Positions 28,101 through 39,473 of a stretch of 64,000 nt of DNA are shown one piece after another; the stretch's first letter is position 1; every line of letters begins with the position of its first letter. Source of the DNA: Paralichthys olivaceus (taxonomy: Eukaryota > Chordata > Actinopteri > Pleuronectiformes > Paralichthyidae); assembly GCF_024713975.1 (NCBI RefSeq), contig NC_091111.1, positions 13,455,001 to 13,519,000 on the forward strand, read 5' to 3'. The translations under genes and the position numbers were made by a program. Below the pieces are notes generated by a model. The model saw only the letters and a program-made list of their open reading frames with translations. It did not search any database and was not told the DNA's origin.

Positions 28101-29914
28101 TAATGAGATAGTTCTTTCAAAAAACTACACACAAAACTAACAAGAACGCGTCCAAACAAGAACAAAACAAAAGGTTACTACAAACCCACTGGACCTTGAT
28201 GCTGGTCCTCATATTTCTTTTGGCCTAACACGGCAATAAAAAAGACCATTACTAGAAACAGGATTGTGACCTCCATGATAGTAAAGTGAAAATGTGTCAG
28301 ACAACAGGATGAACAGATCCCCTTCTCCAGGCAGGCAGGTAAAACAGAGTGAGAAACAACAAAGCAAATAACAACTCGTGGCCCCCCAGTCCAGCATTCT
28401 CTTACAGATCTATCTTTCATTTGACAGAATTCATTGGACGATGGGATTTCCACTTATTTCAGACATCGCAAATTATGCATTGGGTGGACAAGTGATGAAA
28501 ATCACATTTCTCAACACATTATAAATTTCTTTAAATCCAATTTAGAAGTGAAAGCGGCAAGGACATTACTACAGATGGGCAGACGGGAGTGGGGAAATGC
28601 CTTTTACTGGGGTCAAATATACATGTAAAAAGGTGTGTAAATTTGAGTTGTGCAGGTTTTAAGCTCCTCTGCAGTACATACATGAGAACAAAATGGAAAT
28701 TTCAGTACTTGGACCAGATTCAAGTGGGCAGCATTAAATGACATTTCTGCTTCAGTCACTCTCTGTAGGGATCCATCCACTCTCCCCTCAGCTGCCGTAT
28801 GGAATGCTGACTCAGCACCTTGCTCCATCTGACGAAGAGCTATGCTCACTGAAAGAAATAAAGCAACCTGTGTGCAATTTCCACTTTTGCCGGCCCTGCT
28901 TTACACCAACGGGAATTTTCATACACGTGGTGGGCAACACACCCAGATATTACTCCGCTGGACTTTTGAAAAAAAACAAAATAAAAAGGTCTCCAGTGCA
29001 CTGGTGTTGGGAAACTCGGGAGGGTATAACCATGGTGAGAGATAAGATGCTGGGGAGTGAAACACTGAAGTATTTTGACTAAGGAACAGCAGGGAGAGCT
29101 AGTGCAAGGTGTCATCCACAAGTTAGTCAAGTCTAGTCAAATCAGACTATTTAGAGGAGGTAGAAAACTTAAAAGCCCAAAATGTGTTACGAGACACAGC
29201 TTCAAGGACATTGTTCTGCACCTGCGATGCAGTCCCACAAGCTTGGATAAGGAAATGTTACACTTCAAACCCATTTCGTGAACACTGAGTATCAACAGTA
29301 ACAAAATAATAATTTGCAGTGACTTGCATTCCTGGTGTAAAGGGGTGAGAGGGTTTGAGGATCAATGGGATCAATAACCTATCACCATTAGGCTAAATTA
29401 AGTAATCTGATGTTTTGCTGCAGTTTATGGTGAAGATTTTAATATGAAGAGGGTCTGATGCGCAACGAGACTAAATACAAATGCTGTATTGTGTTATTGA
29501 GAGGCTTTTTGTGGTAATCATTCGTATTTAAATATAAATTATGATGGTTGCTTAAGGAATACTTTGAAACTGCTATTGAACACTGAAATTGGTAGATTTG
29601 TAATTTGTTCTTTACCGGAGTCTCTTTTTTAATGATACATTTTCTCATTAAACTCTTCTTACCTCGCTGTTGTGTCCTCTGAGATTAAAGTTTACTCTCT
29701 GTGGAGTGGGCCGGTCCCGTCTACAGTGGCTGGATGTGAACGTGACCCCGACGACTCCTCGACCATTCCCAGTAGCCAGCCAGCCCTCCTCGTAGTACCG
29801 CTTCCTGCATACTGGTTTCTCCTTCTCACTCTTGGGCACCCGGCCCTTCCACGACAGGCAGAGGATGTTGGAGTCGCTACACAGGACAGGGCCATGCTCC
29901 ACGGCGGCGAACAT
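10138..29914 (-). CDS. tulp4: Tubby-like protein 4 (WD40, SOCS box and tubby domains)
   Basis: Large tubby-superfamily protein, a candidate substrate adaptor for a cullin-5 ubiquitin ligase through its SOCS box. Coding exons on the minus strand: 29914-29663, 20574-20446, 19651-19490, 19052-18872, 17106-16999, 16793-16627, 16473-16249, 16015-15781, 14856-14712, 14360-14216, 14054-13961, 13854-10361, 10254-10138. They sum to 5454 nt, 1817 residues (human about 1540). The N-terminus is MFAAVEHGPVLCSDSNILCL. WD40 repeats span roughly residues 80-330 (for example VVLVRWNEPFQKLATCDTDG). The SOCS box lies near PSRLCSYVTAAFIPTIK. The tubby half QNYLAQVTSNIWGTKFKIVG is separated by a huge insert from the C-terminal half GFVYVMANKQPLWNEATQVY ... 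ALANVTQRLK. The extra length is Gln/His-, Ala- and Pro-rich. It lies directly upstream of tmem181 on the same strand, as in mammals. Confidence 0.96.
11008..11062 (-). repeat. tulp4: Polyproline-coding tract in tulp4
   Basis: GGTGGTGGAGG-type triplets on the plus strand encode 16 consecutive prolines on the minus strand (near residue 1550), after VLS and before AELQSHGG. This tract is much shorter in the mammalian protein as I recall it. Confidence 0.85.
12560..12645 (-). repeat. tulp4: Polyalanine-coding tract in tulp4
   Basis: Encodes an Ala/Ser-rich run (AAAVAAAAAAASAAASASAS) around residues 1020-1040, following PPPPYPGT. Codons are mixed GCT/GCA/GCC, so this is an old tract, not a fresh expansion. 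Confidence 0.85.
12890..13392 (-). repeat. tulp4: Gln/His-rich coding repeat in tulp4
   Basis: About 165 residues (roughly 770-935), mostly Gln with His, Leu, Ile and Met, between PPHSHHPS and QVQIQIPIP. CAG and CAA codons are interleaved. Part of it is an ordered 39-bp tandem repeat with three units at 13010-13048, 13049-13087 and 13088-13126. The reading frame stays open throughout. Confidence 0.93.
15781..16015 (-). other. tulp4: tulp4 exon 8, downstream of the SOCS box
   Basis: Encodes PPIPDPNNMRDFVSYP onward through GGPCYTLYLEYLGGLVPILK to KLRPEFVIMDPK, the most highly conserved non-repeat block of the protein. Both splice sites are canonical (ag|cc and CAG|GTAAAA). Confidence 0.9.
18597..18614. 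repeat. (AT)n microsatellite
   Basis: Nine AT units in the tulp4 intron between the exons at 19052-18872 and 17106-16999. Confidence 0.9.
19935..19962. repeat. (AC)n(AT)n compound microsatellite
   Basis: Short AC run passing directly into an AT run, inside a tulp4 intron. Confidence 0.9.
20575..29662 (-). other. tulp4: First coding intron of tulp4 (9.1 kb)
   Basis: No exon of any gene was recognised here on either strand. Open frames are short and lack family similarity. Base composition is AT-rich. A block at 21590-21900 is richer in GC, with CACGTG (near 21850), and might be regulatory, but nothing further supports it. One dispersed repeat lies at 27098-27290. Confidence 0.7.
27098..27290. 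repeat. Dispersed fish repeat fragment (related to 55719-56000)
   Basis: Ordered words TTACCTCCCCCAGG, ATTTTCACAAAACTTGGTTG, CATGGGCCAAGAAAGAGCCA, GGATCCAGGATGTTTCACTT match a common teleost interspersed repeat recalled as '...TCCGCCAAGGAGGTTATG... GGGCCAAGAAAGAACCC... GCGGATCC'. A second divergent member lies in cd164 intron 2. Confidence 0.65.
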
Positions 29915-31599
29915 CCCTGCAGCTCTCTACAACCCAGTGGATGAAAATAGTACCAGGCGGGAGGTCAGGAGGTTCTCTGAGGGAGGGTCGGTACCGTTAT
30001 GAGCGCCTCTCCTCTGCTGAGGTTACTGGTTCAGTGTCGGATGTGAGACAGCGGCAAAGGTGCATAGTACTGGCGCTTTCCCTCTGCTGTCTCCTTGATT
30101 TGCAGTACAGATTGAGGGTGATCAGTGAAAGCACAAATGAGGTTGTGGAATTGGGGACATGTACCCAGATGGGCTGCATACACAACAAAAGGCACTCATT
30201 CAAGTCATTGTGATGTGTTTGATCAGTAAGCTGCCTCGCTGATGACGTCTCAGTGACAAGGCAACAGAGGGGAGAATCGCAATAAATATTTAGAAATCCT
30301 CTGTGGTAAATTCCAGACTAGTGTCAGCTGATCAAAAACAAACATCCACAAAAAAGCTTGTAAACTCTCGCAATCCATTCAACACAACCCAGTGCTTCCA
30401 GTTGACGTGAGTGAAGCGTCAGTACAGTTCAGGGTGTCATTTCTCAGCTCCACATCCCCCTCATACGATCCAGGCTGCGGGTGAGAGAGAGGAGGAGCAG
30501 GGTCTCCTCTCCATCAGCTGTCAACCCCCAGTAACGTCATGGCATCTTTTCAACCCGCCCTGGGGATCCCATGGAGGTCTGCAGGAAAATACAGAAAAAC
30601 ATAAAGGATGTTTGCTTTCAAATAAAGAAATGTGTCACATATACAAATGACTGAGTTTGATTATAAAAGGGGCTGAAAGGACTCACCTGCCACCTACAGC
30701 CATTAAATGAAAAATTAACGCGTTTGCCTAAAAACGCCCTCATTTACGATTACTTATATCTCCCTGCACATCCACTTTACTCTGAGGATTATCCTGCTCA
30801 GTGAGAGGATATTTAACTAATTGCTGAATTATTTAAAAAGGACCATGTATCTTTTTAGCTCTCGTTTCATTAAGATACGCGATGGAACAAAGGGGCCTTA
30901 GGGGGTAAATATACAGCTAAAGTGGAAAAAAAGAGAAGCAGCAAACAACAATAAACAGCGCGATTTTAGAAAAAGAAAGCAGGGAAGTTAAATTCAGACA
31001 GTGACAATGGTGAGAAATCAAATGAGGACAAGACAGAGACAGACCAGCAGACACCAACTAATCCAATGAGAAACGATGGATGAGAATATAACTGTCATTC
31101 GGATTAAATCACTGTAGCATAAGATCACATCCACATACATTGAAGTGAGCAGACAAATCAAAAACACACAGATATGCCAGTGTGGTGCGACGTTAACGTT
31201 CAGTGATGCTACATGACAAACAAATACAGCTGAAGCCCGTGAGGTGATGCCGCGAGCTAGCCGCAGCTAGCTGGATCCTGTATCCAGAGCTCCGTGGGTC
31301 TCCACAGACCAAAACATGTCGGCTGCGGGATAAACACTCCCGGGTTGATTTAATCTACTCAAATGCAGTGATGCCAAAATAACCCGAGATGCTACGGGGA
31401 CGGGGGGAGGCAGCTACCGTCGGCTGCCTGTGTTGTCTCCTCCACAAAGAGCAGCAGTCAGTGATAGCTATCCGGCTAACCGAGCAGCTAGAGCTAGCTG
31501 CATCTGAACCCACATCGGCGGAGAGGCTGGCTCCGTCCGACCGCCGCTGGCAGTTCGTCGCTAGCCAAGCTACGGCTAGCACGTTAGCCGACTGTTTAT

Positions 31600-31900
31600 C
31601 CTGGTGTGTTTTTTTAATGTTAGCATACAAATATTCAAAGTAACTGTAAGAGGGCGGTGTGGAGGACAAAGAGGGGACTCGTGTTGTCAGAGGGAGAACC
31701 AGGAACGGCCGGTGGAGCGCTTACCTCGGTCGTGTGCCGCTGCTGCCGCCGCCGCTGCTGCTGCTGGTGGTGTAGGTGGAGGTGATGGTGGTGCCGCTGC
31801 TTCCTCTGCCCGCAGACTGCTGCTGCTGCCGCTGAACCAGGGCCCAGACAGCTGGGGTCACGTGACGGCCACGTGATTCTACCCAATTAAACGCTCACGG
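31600..31900 (-). promoter_or_regulatory. tulp4: tulp4 promoter and non-coding first exon
   Basis: CpG-rich block. On the minus strand a strong donor CGAG|GTAAGCG ends a putative first exon at 31725. The first coding exon has an acceptor TTGTAG|AG at 29926, 12 bp upstream of the ATG, so a spliced 5'UTR is expected. The putative exon holds CAG/CGG triplets (31740-31775). Upstream are two CACGTG boxes 11 bp apart: 31859-31864, inside the perfect palindrome GTCACGTGAC at 31857-31866, and 31870-31875. Confidence 0.55.
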
Positions 31901-32667
31901 CTCCCATCACTAAGTGTTTTAACTTTAATCTCATCTTCTGTCGGAGGAGGAGGAGGAGGAAGAGCACGCGTGTCTTCCTCCTCATCGTCAGGCTGGGAAC
32001 GACTCACCTGTGTAGTCTGCCCACTAACACACGTGGAGGAGAAGCATTCACGTCTTTTACCTGAGTGAAAGCAGAGATTACACCTATTTCTATAAATTCA
32101 TCATTTGATTTCAATGTTACTTATTGCTTTAAAAGGTAACGATCACTGTAATGTATCAAGGAACATTTTTCATTATATTTTACAGAACTGTTATAGTAAT
32201 TCTTCAACCGTTTTTCTGAATATTATAATTTTTTTTCATTATTTTTCTCATCATCAGAGATTTATTCTGGAATTGTTTGGTATTTTTTTCTGGTAATTTC
32301 GCAGGAGGCTTATGATTTATTTTTTAATAATATATATTCCACTAAGATCTTACTTCGGTCCATTTTTCAGGGCGTTTTGAGGGAAATTTTATAGTGATAT
32401 TTCTTTTGGTGATTATTCTGTAATATGATTACAGTATTTTTCGTTATTATTTATTTAACTTGATCTAAAACTTATTGTTGTTGTTATTAGTATTATTAAA
32501 CTTGATCTAAAACTATCTTTATAAGTACATGTGAGAGGTGCCCTGTTTCTTACCTTCAGAATGTTAACACCCTCCAGTGCCAGCAGTCGTAAACCCTCCG
32601 GTCCTCACGGGGGCGGTGTAGTAACCTCATGATTTTCTCATGTCCTTCCTCTCCTTCTCCAAAAAAC
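31880..32667. other. Divergent intergenic region tulp4 / mrps10
   Basis: AT-rich centre (32080-32520) with no coding signal. GC-rich ends face tulp4 (31.9-32.0 kb) and mrps10 (32560-32660, with CACGGGGGCGGTG). The two genes are divergent, with start sites roughly 0.8 kb apart. Confidence 0.5.
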
Positions 32668-34527
32668 ATGGCTGCTCCCATGACTCTCCGGCGAGAGATT
32701 GTTTCTCTGGCAAGGATTCTCACAGGAATCTCACATTTGGTAAAATAACTATTAACTTGCTTGTTTTTTACAGCAACTAGGAACAAATAACTAATCTGAC
32801 AATTGGTTCGGTTGAGAAAATTGAAGATAAATGGTCATTTCATCTCACAATGTGGTCACTGGTAGCAGTTGTATGGTTGTTACACAGCTAATGTCATCTC
32901 TAAATGCCTATAAATGTCAATGTATTTGTCTCCAGGGAACGACAGCTCTGGGCGCCCGCTCGAGTCACAAGAAATATAATGTCATCAGGTGGGTGTCTGT
33001 ATTTATTTATAATCTGCTTCTGGCTTAATTCTATGTAGAGAAATCACAGACAACCTTTTATGCAGGAATGATTTTTCCATTTCTGGTAAATCTATGAGAC
33101 AGCTGTCATCATTAAAGCCCAGTGATTTATAAAGGGATGCGTTAAATATCTGTATTATTTTTAACAATTATCTAACATTTAACATTTTGGAAACAATCAT
33201 TAATGTGGCAGAAATGATTCACTGTCTCTGCAGGTCCCATCTGCCACTGACGCCCAGCACTTCCTTCCACACGGCAACAGTGCTTTCATCAAAACCCTCA
33301 TCAGTAAATTACCAGCAGAACACTTTATTTACTTCATGCTTTTTTTAACAGCTCAATATTATAATAATTAAAAAGTGAGAATTTCACCAATGTCCCTTCC
33401 CATGCAGATCACTATCACAGAGGAGCCTGATGTGCTGTTTCAGAAGGTGTCAGTTCTTGTCAAAGGTCATGACAGGGCCGTCTTGGACAGCTACAAGTTT
33501 TTTGCCACCATGGCAGCTGAAGAGCTCGGTATCACCATTAGCAAAGTGTAAGTCTTAACAGAGTTAACCAGCTATACATTAGAAATGATGGCTGTTTAAT
33601 GACTGCAACCTGATTAATGCTGTCATTTTCATGATGATTTTCTTCTGCAACAGTTATGAACCTGCCAAGGAGATAGACAGACTCACACTCCTGAAGTCAG
33701 TACACATCTTCAAAAAACACAGGGTCCAGTATGAGATGAGGACGCACTACCGCTGCATTGAGGTAAAAAGTTTAAACCCTGTTTGATTTTTTAACTTTAA
33801 TGATGATTTAGCTCCTTTTAAAGCAAACTGGCATTAGTCAACTGAAGACATTTTACTCTTCTTGAAACCCTACATACCCATTGTACATCTTATTTTATCT
33901 GGTAAGTCTTCTCAGGACTGTGTGTTCATGTACAGTGTTTGATTGCCATAATGCTCATCTGTCAAGATTATTGCACCTATTACAGCAGGACTTGCACATG
34001 TTTTATTCTGATTCAGTTTAATGACCCCATGTACTTACCAGTCTGGTTCCACTAAATGTCAGTTTGAGTATAAATCTAATTGGGCAAAGTAGATAAAACA
34101 AACCTGTGTGCACCTTTTAAAATAAGACCCATTCGATCATTTGTGTCCAGAGGGTTATAAAACTATAGCTCAATATTTACAGTGGTTCATGATAACTAGG
34201 TCCTCAGTTTAATTTGTTCTTTCTCCTGTTTTGTAGTTTTCTCATATAACTGGCTGCACAGCACAGGCATACCTCGAATACATCCAGAGGAACCTCCCTG
34301 AAGGAGTCGCCATGGAGGTGACAAAGGTGTGACGCTGCAGAGTCCTGCTCTGCCTAATTCTGAATCAGACATGTTTCATTTGGCCTGTGGACCACAAATG
34401 TCTGAATTTATTCATTTCTCTCAACTTGTTCTGTTAATGTTGTCAGACTGCCATGGAGAAGGTTCCAGATCACATCCTGGAACCCATGTGGAAGGACCAC
34501 CCCATAGAGGACAAGCCCAGCCAGTGA
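32668..34527 (+). CDS. mrps10: Mitochondrial ribosomal protein S10 (uS10m)
   Basis: Component of the mitochondrial small ribosomal subunit, acting in the matrix. Seven exons: 32668-32739, 32936-32988, 33234-33303, 33408-33547, 33654-33762, 34237-34326, 34447-34527 (615 nt, 204 residues; human 201). The N-terminus [20 protein letters not shown] is Arg-rich and amphipathic, as expected for a mitochondrial targeting peptide. The uS10 core starts at [20 protein letters not shown] and includes [29 protein letters not shown] and [20 protein letters not shown], all family hallmarks. All introns are GT-AG and in phase. The start was chosen as the first ATG in a good context, in frame with the targeting peptide. 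Confidence 0.96.
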
Positions 34528-34759
34528 ATGAAGGGATGAACAACAGACACTTATTCGATGTCTTTTCTCAAACATCAGTTAATATATTGAAGACATTAAA
34601 AATGCAAATACTATTAAACACAAACTCCTGAATTGCTGAAATATAGTTTGAGACATTATCAAACAAAGCCTGAAATACAATAAGGTCCTTCAGCTATGTC
34701 TGTATGTATTGTCATGTGTCTTTATGCCATTATCATTTTGTTGTCATTGTCTGTTTCCC

Positions 34760-34765
34760 AATAAA
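34760..34765 (+). terminator. mrps10: mrps10 poly(A) signal
   Basis: AATAAA about 235 bp after the stop codon. Confidence 0.7.
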
Positions 34766-34769
34766 TAAC

Positions 34770-37510
34770 ATTTTGCATTTAATTAAAACTTTGAATTTCA
34801 TTTAAATAATTATTTAGTCACATATTCTAGTAGTTCTATATTAATAACACAACATTTTTTCTACAACCATCTGCCATGATATAGATTACTCTGTATACAG
34901 ATTTACCATAAAACACAAGACACAGGACTCAAGATGTTTATTTTTTCATTTATTGAATAATTAGCGAACAAGAGTTCAAGGGAAACGAGTTCAACTGGCA
35001 ACAGCAACATGGAATAGTCTTTCTGAGCAGCTGACAGCTCATACTTCCTGTCATTTGAAAGAGATTTCCTGGAAGTTTCCTGAAGATCCCTGTATTTATT
35101 ATCATATACACTTGGTTATCTCTATGGCTCCATTTGAAGAGTGTTTAGCCCTAGCTCCTTCCCTTACATTAAATGATGTCACTAAGACATGAATCATAAA
35201 GACGGTCATATTCTCATATTGCTTTATGTATTAGCCTTAGGTGTACTGGCTATTCTTGTTAAGATTTCTTGGCATTTTCATGTAAATCAAGCAAAAGTCT
35301 TTCCAAAAATACATTTTGTTTGTAGCTATTTTAAAAAGTACCTGAATGTCTGACCTGGCCAGGTGTAAATCTGTAGTTCCACCTTCCATTCTGAAAGAGA
35401 GAATCTCCAGACATCAGAGAAAGAGGGGTTTAGGGATTAAGACACAAGAGGAGGCTCACCTTTTCAAGTGAAGAGACGGACCTTTAGCTGTCAAGCCGCT
35501 GTTGAAGGAGGGCAAGAGGTTCCTGGGGACCCGGGAGGTTAACTGTACTGTGTGCCCCCCCCTTCAGGAGACAACAACAGTCAGTCTGTTATATATCAAC
35601 CAGAGGGAGAAAGGAGGGGGGAGTGCAGAGGCTGAAGAGGCAGCAAAATGGACATAGAAAGTGTTGAAGAGATAAAGGAAGAGACAGAAGAGGGGAGAGT
35701 GAAACACCTGTCTGCGGCTCATCTATGAAAAGGACTGACCTTGACGTATTTGACCACTGAGAGGTCAATAGAATGCTCTTTTTTTTTTAAATAACCTCAG
35801 ATCCTTGATAGTGCAAGCAGTTCACAAGTTAGTTAAATAATAAATACATCATCATGTGATTGTAAATCTAAAAAAAGATCTAAATATTGAATATTGTCCA
35901 CTCATAAAGCTTTTATGTCATGGATTCCTGAGCAAATCTGTGTACTTTGTTATTCGATGACAGTAACAGCTAATACATGCATCGGAATAAACTTCTAGTA
36001 TTTTTAAATGGAGATTACAGATACATATGGGATAATAGGACAAACTATGTAAGTATTTTAAATTAAATGCATGAACGTGGGTCAAAATACACAATAATAT
36101 TGAATTCACAGTCCCCTTTAAAGTCCAATTAAAATTACTGACAAATAACATATGACAGTCTTTGGTCATATCAGAGTGCTTATCCTTTGCAGATGATGTC
36201 CTCCTTTTAGACATGCTACCACTGAATTTTAACTGTGACATGACGTTCAGTCATCTCAATGCCTTGTAAGTGGAGTGGTTTTGTGTCCTCCAGTCAGATT
36301 TACATAAGAAAATATGAGGTAACACACTTCCTGGCTCAAATTAAATCCATGTTTTGTATTTCTGCAACTAAATATGCAAGTAATGAATTATGTTTTCTGC
36401 TACATTGTAAATTTCAGCCCTCAGCAGTTCTACAGACATGACTCAGTGAGATCCACTGAATGCTTGTTAACTATTATGCTTATTAAGGGCTCCTGGTCCT
36501 CCACACTCATCCAAACAGTTCTATAAAATGATGTGCATCTTTGCAGTGTCATTGAGAGCAGCACTAGTTCAGATATGTTGTAATTGTAATGACAACTCTC
36601 AGACTTGTTTTTGAACAAACAAAAAAAAAGGAGAGGTTGAGTTTATTTTTATTTTTATTGTTTTTCTTTTTCACGACTACGTCATATGTCTTGATGGTTC
36701 TCATAAAACACATTCACAGGTTCACAAAAGTTATGTTAATTACAGTGAATAAAGTAGTTGTGACACTTCAAAAAAACTCATCACAGTAAAGAGTTATTTA
36801 TTTTCCTTAACTGAAGCAAATACCTATAGAATTTGCTTTCATTTATAAAAGCCACTAGATATATATATATGTATATATTTCAGTATACTATTCATTTATA
36901 ATGCCTTCTGCTTTTTTGTCATTACACAATAGACTGCTGGAGACAAACATGAATGTTCCAAACAGCAATACTCATAACTTAAAATAGCTGCACATTAATG
37001 ATGTAAAATATAAAATTAAATGGAATACTTGACAAGTGGAATATTGTCTGATCACTTGAAAGTGTGTGAGTGTTGAACAATATGTGCAGTACTGTATGGT
37101 GAGGTTATAATACATAAGTATAGTAACAAAAGGAAAGGTTAGGGAGGTCCAAGGTGTACGAAACTAGTTAACAGTGGTGCCTGAGGGCTGCTGTGCATTC
37201 TTTGATTATTTTTCCCCCCACCTTCAAATTAACATTGTCACCCATATTTTTTTCTTTATTAAGATTCAGGAAGTTGTCATAAGGCTCACAGGGTGACTGT
37301 TACAAGAACTACAGAACATTTAATTCTATTCCACGGTCATTTCCCTCCCTTTGAGAACATCAGCTTCAACCTTGTTTTTAATAGCTCTTTCTCAACAATC
37401 TCAAATAATTCCTATAGTATCAACAAGTTTTACAGGTAACAGAAGGTAAGAATGCCTTTACATTAAGTTTTGAGGCATTTTATGAGTCCTGGGTTTGTCG
37501 TTAGCCATTT
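34770..37510. other. Non-coding region between convergent mrps10 and the RG-rich gene
   Basis: No credible gene. AT-rich, with an AT/GT microsatellite near 36858-36880. Minus-strand AATAAA signals at 34938-34955, as well as the nearer one at 37523-37518, mean the RG-rich gene could use a much longer 3'UTR. The available sequence does not decide between them. Confidence 0.5.
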
Positions 37511-37517
37511 CACATTA

Positions 37518-37523
37518 TTTATT
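37518..37523 (-). terminator. Nearest poly(A) signal of the RG/proline-rich gene
   Basis: TTTATT on plus (AATAAA on minus), 150 bp after the stop codon at 37675-37673. Confidence 0.5.
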
Positions 37524-37672
37524 TGCCAGTAGACAATATCAATCAAACATTTGGCCACAGAGTAAAAATACTTAGATACTTTGTGTAACACATAGTTCAG
37601 TGGCGTTTCATCACTGTACCACTTTGGGCCCCTTTAACAAGTGCTTCTTTTTTGTTTTTAGGGCAGGCTGTG

Positions 37673-39473
37673 TTAAAAGCGTCGGCCACCAGGGGGCCCT
37701 GGCCACCTCTGGCCTCTGCCAGGTGGGGGGTGAGGCGGAGGAGAGACAGGTCCATTGTGATAGCTGTGTAAAAGGATAAAATCACACATTGGATTCTTGG
37801 CTTTGGCCAATAGGGGTACACTCTGATAAGAGCAGCCATCTGAATTATTCCAGTCAGGGAGGTTGTCCCCTCTGAACATCTGTGCACGTTTGAAAGTAAA
37901 TTACAGTGAAATGTCTACTCCACTTTCATTGTTTCATGCACTACACGAGAGTCTGGCTTCAAACAGCAAACTAAATTAATATACTTAAACTCAACAACTG
38001 ATGTAGTAAGACTATTTGAGCATCCTTTTTTCTTTTTGGTAGACAAACTGGCAGAGGAATGAAATTAAGGGACAGGAAGGGCTGTGAAGGGCTGTGCATT
38101 GATGTTGTAACCTTCAGTCTTTTGTTCACAGCATCATGGATTTAAAGGAACACTTGTGTAAGCACATCTCATATAGAATCTTAAAGTGGGGCGAGCAAAG
38201 TGCAGAGAATTGGGACTGGCAAGCTTAAGCATGATACTAAAAATAGAATCAAAGCGCTCTTACCCTCTCGCGCCACGGGGGTGGAAGTGGCGTGGAGGTC
38301 CGTGAGGTGGCATGCCACGCCCTCGTGGGTGAGGTGGTCGTCCCCTGAAACCAGGATGACCTGGAGGAGGTGGTGGAGGGGGTCCGTGCCTACAGACAAA
38401 CATAACAACAACACAAGAAACTATTTTCATGCAGATGGTGTCAGTAAAACGAACCCAAAACCAGCTGTAGTGATAAAATGAGACACACAAGGCAAATGCA
38501 ATGACACCAAACACCCACTCAATGGAGGCAAAAAGCAACGTATGACTCATAACTCTCTGCTAACTCTTGCTACTGTACCAAGATAAAACAAGTCACCATT
38601 TGAGAGCAAACAATCTTCCCTGTAAAAGGTTCATTTAGCTGCCAAAGCACTTGTGCTTGTGTGTGAGGTGGTTACCTGGGCATGGGTGGGAAGAGGCCTC
38701 TGAGGTGCATGGGAGGCAATGGCGGAGGTGGAGGAGGAGGACCCATACCCATTGGTCCCCCCCTACCACGATGACCTCTAAGGTCTGGGTAAGGACGCAT
38801 ATGTCCCATTCCCCTGCAAAGAAATAGCAGTAAATGTAATTTACCTAAACCGATAAAGCTGAAGAATTTTAATGGTACCCAAATACAGCTCTCATCAGTG
38901 GTAGTCTTGAAATGCATTTCCCTTTGTTTTATCACCAGACTCTTTGTTTACAATAAAAGAAACTGTACCTCATGGGTGCGAATCCATTCATGGCTCCATC
39001 CTTCATTCGACCTATTCCATGTCCAGATGGACCGAACCCCTTCACGATGCCTCGCCCACCCCGCATGACACCACGACTCATCCGACCCCCTCGACCGCGG
39101 CCTCTGAACCCACGACCCCTGAGGATATTAAAAAAAAAAAAAGTTAACTGCCAGTTCAATCGTGTAAATATGTAACAGGTAAAAGGATATATCAGGCATG
39201 TCCTAATTTGAGTGTGTTCATTGACTGCTCTCTGCAGAGCCATTGTGTATCCTTACAGAATGTCCCGCTGCATTGTTCACAAGTAAAAGAAAACCCACTG
39301 GAGAAACTCCAGACAAAATTCTCTGAGTTCCACTGGAGGTCATGCCTGAAAACAAAGTATTAGGATTCACAGGACAACAGAACAGACCTGGATTTTTCGG
39401 TTACAGGTTTCTCAGATTCATCCTTGGAAATCTTTGAAGTTTCTGTCATCTTCTCTTCTGTGCCTGCATCCAT
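37673..39473 (-). CDS. RG/RGG- and proline-rich protein, unrecognised
   Basis: I do not recognise this gene. Exons on the minus strand: 39473-39388, 39118-38969, 38813-38676, 38389-38264, 37763-37673 (591 nt, 196 residues). The acidic/Lys N-terminus MDAGTEEKMTETSKISK is followed by RGRGFRGRGRGGRMSRGVMR, then Gly/Met-rich linkers, two polyproline runs (MGPPPPPPPLPP and HGPPPPPPPGHPGFRGR) and an Arg/Gly/Pro tail ending PGPPGGRRF. It has no folded domain, signal peptide or membrane segment. Composition suggests a nuclear RNA-associated, arginine-methylated low-complexity protein; this is inference. All four internal junctions are phase 2, falling inside Arg or Gly codons, so internal exons can be skipped in frame. 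An acceptor TTACAG sits directly before the ATG, so a 5' non-coding exon exists upstream. Confidence 0.75.

Noticed and set aside
31389-31886. Ala-, His- and Ser-rich frames near 31.4-31.9 kb
   Set aside because: These come from the tulp4 promoter and GC-rich first exon. The frames contain triplet-repeat translations only.
37764-37879. Extension of the last exon of the RG-rich gene upstream to 37879 (frame MFRGDNLPDWNN)
   Set aside because: The acceptor CACAG at 37764 joins in phase and continues the Pro/Gly-rich style. The extra stretch does not fit the phase of the upstream exon.
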